Shown piece by piece: positions 6,400-9,142 of a stretch of DNA of 9,142 bases (position 1 is its first letter; every line of letters begins with the position of its first letter). The stretch lies in NCBI GenBank assembly GCA_023383735.1, contig JAHDYN010000049.1, forward strand, positions 1 through 9,142, in the 5' to 3' direction. The DNA is from Gammaproteobacteria bacterium (GTDB taxonomy: Bacteria > Pseudomonadota > Gammaproteobacteria > Steroidobacterales > GCA-2729495). The position numbers and the translations under genes were made by a program. Below the pieces are notes generated by a model, which did no database searches, was not told where the DNA came from, and saw only the letters and a list, made by a program, of their open reading frames with translations.

Positions 6400-6858
6400 A
6401 TGACCGGCGCGACGCAGAACCAGAAACCACTGCGCCGGGCCGCTTATCGTCTCGCTGCCTGGCAGGCCGCGCTTACCTTCGGGGTGGCAGCGGTTGCAGC
6501 GGCAGTCGGTGAGCCTGGGGCAGCACAGTCGGCATTGATGGGCGGTGGCATAAACATCGTCGCAGGGCTTTATCAGGCGCTGCGGATGTTCAGCAGCCAG
6601 GCGGCCCTGCAGCCCGAACGCTTTATGCGTGCGGTCTACACAAGTGAAGCGATCAAGATCGCCCTGACGGTGGCGCTCTTTATCGTGGTGATCCGGGTCA
6701 TGCGCCCGCAGTTTGCACCCATGATCGTCGCCTATGCGGCGACCTTTGTGGTGTATCTGGTGGCGCTCGGTACGGGTTATCCCTGGATGCAGAATGAATT
6801 CGGCGAGGCTAAGCTTCCCGGCCCGGTGACTGGCCGCGACAGCCCTGACGATGACTAG
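6400..6858 (+). CDS. atpI: ATP synthase protein I (AtpI)
   Basis: A 152-residue inner-membrane protein encoded first in the atp operon. AtpI homologues assist c-ring assembly or stability and are not part of the finished enzyme. Four hydrophobic segments are visible, about residues 17-37, 42-62, 84-101 and 104-125. The basic N terminus (KPLRRAAYR, 9-17), the GGGINIVAGLYQALRMF stretch (48-64) and the APMIVAYAATFVVYLVAL block (106-123) fit the gammaproteobacterial AtpI family. The tail from about 134 is hydrophilic and ends in SPDDD. The ATG at 6400 is chosen because it precedes the basic N terminus directly. The in-frame TTG at 6334 would overlap the promoter. No clear ribosome site precedes the ATG, suggesting low translation, as expected for a non-stoichiometric helper. 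atpB follows after 41 bases. Confidence 0.88.
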   Translation: MTGATQNQKPLRRAAYRLAAWQAALTFGVAAVAAAVGEPGAAQSALMGGGINIVAGLYQALRMFSSQAALQPERFMRAVYTSEAIKIALTVALFIVVIRVMRPQFAPMIVAYAATFVVYLVALGTGYPWMQNEFGEAKLPGPVTGRDSPDDD

Positions 6859-6899
6859 AACCCGGCGACGACCAGAACCAGGACGACGGTAAGCAAGGC

Positions 6900-7736
6900 A
6901 TGTCAGCAGAACTCCATACCCCTGCCGATTACATCCGCCACCACCTCACGCACCTTCAGGTCTGCAAGACCGACGAAGGCTGGGTGTGGAATCACTGCGA
7001 CGGCAACTTCATGTCCGTCAATGTCGACTCCATGTTCTTTTCCATCGGATTGCTGATCTTCCTCTGCTGGCTGTTCCGGCGCGTTGCGGTCACGGCCACC
7101 AGGGGCCGGCCCGGGCGGGTCCAGGCCATGGTCGAGCTGGTCTACGATGTGGTCGATTCCAGCGTCCGCAGTACCTTTCACGGCAAGAGCAAGCTCATCG
7201 CACCCCTGGCACTGACGATCGTGTCCTGGGTGTTCATGATGAATCTCCTCGACCTGATTCCGGTCGATTTCGTGCCCTATCCGGTCGAGCAGTCGGGTCT
7301 GGCGAAATACCTGCGCATCGTGCCGACCGCCGACGTCAACGTGACCTTCGGCATGTCCCTCTCGGTGTTTGCGCTGGTCATTTTCTACAGCATCAAGATG
7401 AAGGGTGCCGGCGGCTTCCTCGCCGAGCTGACCATGAACCCGCTAAACCCGAAGACCCTCGGCATGCCCCTGATCGCCTGGCCGCTGGTGATCGCCTTCA
7501 ACTTCCTGCTCGAGAGCGTGGCACTGCTGGCCAAGCCGCTTTCGCTCGCCCTGCGGCTGTTCGGCAACATGTATGCCGGCGAGCTGATGTTCATCCTGAT
7601 CGCCCTGCTGGGTATCTGGCAGCTGCCGCTGCATTTCCCCTGGGCCGTCTTCCATATTCTGATCATTACCTTGCAGGCCTACATATTCATGATGCTCACG
7701 ATCGTCTACCTGAGCCAGGCACACGAGCACCACTAG
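6900..7736 (+). CDS. atpB: F1Fo ATP synthase subunit a
   Basis: Subunit a (278 residues) forms the proton half-channels against the c-ring in the inner membrane. The essential arginine is R219 in SLALRLFGNMYAGE (215-228), equivalent to E. coli R210. Channel residues N223, E228, H252 and Q259 correspond to E. coli N214, E219, H245 and Q252, and all are present. Other family blocks are DSMFFSIGLLIFLCWLFRRVA (43-63), MNLLDLIPVDFVP (114-126), FNFLLESVALLAKPLSLALRL (200-220) and FHILIITLQAYIFMMLTIVYL (251-271). The loop between E228 and H252 is two residues shorter than in E. coli. ATG 6900 has AAGG only one base away and a more distant AGGA (6880-6883), so the ribosome site is poor, but no better start exists before the first conserved block. 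It belongs to the atp operon, followed by atpE after 48 bases. Confidence 0.97.
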   Translation: MSAELHTPADYIRHHLTHLQVCKTDEGWVWNHCDGNFMSVNVDSMFFSIGLLIFLCWLFRRVAVTATRGRPGRVQAMVELVYDVVDSSVRSTFHGKSKLIAPLALTIVSWVFMMNLLDLIPVDFVPYPVEQSGLAKYLRIVPTADVNVTFGMSLSVFALVIFYSIKMKGAGGFLAELTMNPLNPKTLGMPLIAWPLVIAFNFLLESVALLAKPLSLALRLFGNMYAGELMFILIALLGIWQLPLHFPWAVFHILIITLQAYIFMMLTIVYLSQAHEHH

Positions 7737-7773
7737 ACCAAACCCTTTGTCCACAACACTTTGATAACGAGCC

Positions 7774-7778
7774 AGGAG
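7774..7778 (+). promoter_or_regulatory. Strong ribosome-binding site of atpE
   Basis: AGGAG lies six bases before the atpE ATG, in a 48-base gap that is rich in A and C (7737-7784) and shows no obvious stem. It is the best ribosome site among the atp genes together with that of atpF. An open, efficiently translated start fits the need for many c subunits per complex. Confidence 0.7.
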
Positions 7779-7784
7779 TAACCG

Positions 7785-8054
7785 ATGGAAACTGTAATTG
7801 CCTCAACTGCGATCGCCGTCGCGCTGATGATGGGCCTGAGTGCGCTCGCCGTAGGCATCGGCATGGGCCTGCTCGGCGGCCGCTTCCTCGAAGCATGTGC
7901 CCGCCAGCCCGAACTGGCCAACATGCTGACCACCAAGATGTTCCTCGCTGTCGCACTGCTCGACGCGGTGGCCATGATCGGTGTGGGTATCGCGCTGTTC
8001 TTCGCTTTCGCCAATCCGTTCATCGGCCAGCTGCAGTCAGCTGTCGGCGGTTGA
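7785..8054 (+). CDS. atpE: F1Fo ATP synthase subunit c
   Basis: Subunit c (89 residues) is the ring-forming membrane hairpin that carries protons. Helix 1 has the glycine-rich ALAVGIGMGLLGGRFLE (20-36), the polar loop is ARQPEL (39-44), and helix 2 carries the proton-binding carboxylate D60 in ALLDAVAMIGVG (57-68), equivalent to E. coli D61. D60 is followed by alanine rather than serine or threonine, and the sodium-binding glutamine pattern of helix 1 is absent, so proton coupling is inferred. The protein is about ten residues longer than E. coli c (79), with a short tail after the second helix (NPFIGQLQSAVGG). ATG 7785 is fixed by a strong AGGAG. A GC hairpin starts four bases past the stop. 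Confidence 0.97.
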   Translation: METVIASTAIAVALMMGLSALAVGIGMGLLGGRFLEACARQPELANMLTTKMFLAVALLDAVAMIGVGIALFFAFANPFIGQLQSAVGG

Positions 8055-8057
8055 GGC

Positions 8058-8073
8058 GGGGCTTCACGGCCCC
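8058..8073 (+). other. Intercistronic hairpin between atpE and atpF
   Basis: GGGGC (8058-8062) pairs with GCCCC (8069-8073) around a six-base loop, starting four bases after the atpE stop and ending 24 bases before the atpF start. There is no U run, so termination is unlikely. A stem here could shield the 3' end of atpE mRNA or reduce readthrough into atpF, which is needed in much lower amount than c. The stem is short, and chance formation is possible at this GC content. Confidence 0.4.
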
Positions 8074-8085
8074 CGGCTTGATAGC

Positions 8086-8090
8086 AGGAG
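8086..8090 (+). promoter_or_regulatory. Ribosome-binding site that fixes the GTG start of atpF
   Basis: AGGAG is seven bases before GTG 8098-8100. No ATG or other start with comparable spacing exists near the conserved NINLTLLGQAI N terminus, so this site decides the start. Confidence 0.75.
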
Positions 8091-8097
8091 TCACGCG

Positions 8098-8568
8098 GTG
8101 AATATCAATCTCACGTTGCTTGGCCAGGCCATCGCCATGGCGGTGTTCGTCTGGTTCTGCATGAAGTATGTCTGGCCGCCGCTCATGCAGATCATCGAAG
8201 AGCGGCAACAGCAGATCGCTGACGGACTGGCAGCTGCCGACAAGGGCGCGCGCTCCTTTGAAGAAGCGCAGGTCCGTATCGCCACGCTCGTCGAAGAGGC
8301 ACGCGGGCAGGCGCGCACCATCATCGACCAGGCGCAGACGCGCGCCAACGACATCGTCGATGAAGCGCGCAGCGGTGCCGAGCAGGAGCGTGAGCGCATC
8401 ATCCAGGCGGGCAAGGCCGATATCGACCAGCAGATCAACCGGGCGCGCGACGAACTTCGCGCGCAGGTTGCGACGATCGCGGTGGCTGGTGCCGAAAAGA
8501 TCCTGGCGCGGGAGATCGACGCCCGCGCCCACCAGGATCTGCTCGACAAGCTCGTGGCACAGATTTAG
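8098..8568 (+). CDS. atpF: F1Fo ATP synthase subunit b
   Basis: Subunit b (156 residues, the same length as in E. coli) is the peripheral stalk. One membrane segment lies at about residues 5-26 (TLLGQAIAMAVFVWFCMKYVWPPLM motif, 6-30), followed by a long charged helical domain (31-125) rich in Ala, Glu, Arg and Gln that forms the right-handed coiled coil. The C-terminal delta-binding region has VAGAEKILAREID (129-141). R36 of the conserved E-R-Q segment is present. The start is GTG at 8098. AGGAG at 8086-8090, seven bases upstream, and the alignment to E. coli b both fix it. An in-frame frame reaching back to 7981 lies inside atpE and is not used. Only a single b gene is present here, without a b' partner, as in Gammaproteobacteria. 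Confidence 0.97.
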   Translation: MNINLTLLGQAIAMAVFVWFCMKYVWPPLMQIIEERQQQIADGLAAADKGARSFEEAQVRIATLVEEARGQARTIIDQAQTRANDIVDEARSGAEQERERIIQAGKADIDQQINRARDELRAQVATIAVAGAEKILAREIDARAHQDLLDKLVAQI

Positions 8569-8579
8569 GAACCCCGCGA

Positions 8580-9142
8580 ATGGCCGATCATGCCTTTGCT
8601 GCCCGCCCCTATGCCCAGGCAGTCTTCGAGATCGCGCGCTCGACGGGTGACTTCCGTTCCTGGTCGGAGTTCCTGCAGCTGGCAGCCTCGCTGGTCCTGG
8701 ACCCGGAACTCGGCAGGATCCTGCAGATCCCCGGCGGTGACGTGGACAAGATCGCCGTGGCGATGGCCGACATCTGCCGCGAGCAGCTCGGCACCCAGGC
8801 CTTTGCGGGCGACGGCTCGCGCGATACGGCCACGAACTTCCTGCGCCTGCTCGCCGAGAACCGTCGTCTTCCCGCCCTGCCGGACATCGCCGGGCGCTAC
8901 GAGGTGCTCCGGGCTGAAGCAGAAAACACTCTCGACGTCGTGCTGACTTCCGCATCGGCGGTGGATGAGGGACAACAGTCCCGGATTGCGGCGTCGCTCA
9001 AGCAGCGCCTCGGCCGGGAAATCCGGATCAGCGTGAAGCTCGATCCGGCGCTGATCGGCGGTGCGCGTCTCCAGATCGGGGATCGCGTGATCGACGGCAG
9101 CGTACGTACAGGACTGGACAAACTGGCAACCGCCCTGAGCGT
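8580..9142 (+). CDS. atpH: F1Fo ATP synthase subunit delta (3' end missing)
   Basis: Delta (OSCP equivalent) joins the b stalk to the top of F1. The window holds 187 codons plus two bases with no stop. Residues ARPYAQAVFEIA (8-19) open the N-terminal helical domain that binds the alpha subunits. LLAENRRLPALPDI (90-103) is the conserved central motif. LRAEAENTLDVVLTSA (110-125) and the C-terminal LIGGARLQIGDRVIDGSVRTGLDKLA (158-183) match the family. Alignment with E. coli delta (177 residues) suggests only a few codons are missing. There are about ten extra residues overall, partly between REQLG and the LLAEN motif (about 72-88). ATG 8580 is 11 bases after the atpF stop. AGGA at 8567-8570 overlaps that stop and serves as ribosome site. 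atpA should follow outside the window. Confidence 0.95.
   Translation, partial: MADHAFAARPYAQAVFEIARSTGDFRSWSEFLQLAASLVLDPELGRILQIPGGDVDKIAVAMADICREQLGTQAFAGDGSRDTATNFLRLLAENRRLPALPDIAGRYEVLRAEAENTLDVVLTSASAVDEGQQSRIAASLKQRLGREIRISVKLDPALIGGARLQIGDRVIDGSVRTGLDKLATALS

Noticed and set aside
7747..7755. TTGTCCACA in the atpB-atpE gap is one mismatch from a DnaA box
   Set aside because: It is a single copy, with no cluster of boxes, no AT-rich unwinding element and no dnaA nearby. It is more likely chance within an operon gap.
7981..8097. Upstream extension of atpF into atpE
   Set aside because: GTG 8098 has an AGGAG ribosome site and matches the E. coli b N terminus exactly.

Overview
This window is chromosomal housekeeping DNA from a high-GC gammaproteobacterium (about two thirds G+C by eye). 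The main evidence is the ordered block rsmG-parA-parB-atpI-atpB-atpE-atpF-atpH, the gammaproteobacterial linkage of chromosome-partition and F1Fo-ATPase genes. The proteins read closest to Escherichia coli and Pseudomonas type families (two-haem cytochrome c4, YhdH/AcuI, a 156-residue single b subunit). A Xanthomonadales, Nevskiales or Steroidobacterales type lineage would fit, but the order cannot be fixed from sequence reading alone. There is no sign of phage, insertion sequence, CRISPR, tRNA or rRNA.

Layout. Positions 1-1207 (+) hold the C-terminal part of a double-ATPase oligopeptide ABC importer subunit, cut by the window edge. It converges, with one base between stop codons, on a periplasmic SIMPL-domain protein (1209-1916, -). 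A divergent intergenic region (1917-2059) then leads into a + strand run that continues to the window end: a diheme cytochrome c4 (2060-2674), an AcuI/YhdH acrylyl-CoA reductase-like protein (2710-3699), 16S rRNA methyltransferase RsmG (about 3720-4391), ParA (4388-5182) and ParB (5228-6148). A 251-base gene-free gap carrying a good sigma70-type promoter and two inverted repeats follows. The ATP synthase operon comes next: atpI (6400), atpB/a (6900), atpE/c (7785), atpF/b (8098, GTG start) and atpH/delta (8580, running off the end, probably only a few codons short).

How the genes work together. RsmG, ParA and ParB are translation and chromosome-segregation functions packed tightly (rsmG and parA overlap by four bases). 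The atp genes encode the Fo sector (a, c, b), the AtpI helper that assists c-ring assembly, and the delta stalk subunit. The c-subunit carboxylate environment indicates proton coupling. The cytochrome c4 is a periplasmic electron carrier to terminal oxidases and acts upstream of the same proton circuit, although its proximity may be coincidental.

Novelty. I found no undescribed multi-gene system. The observations most worth a second look are regulatory: a recurring element of the form CTAnAnT followed by a GC-rich run at four + strand gene starts, a perfect hairpin in the atpI leader, a GC hairpin directly after the atpE stop, and an rsmG gene without an ATG start.
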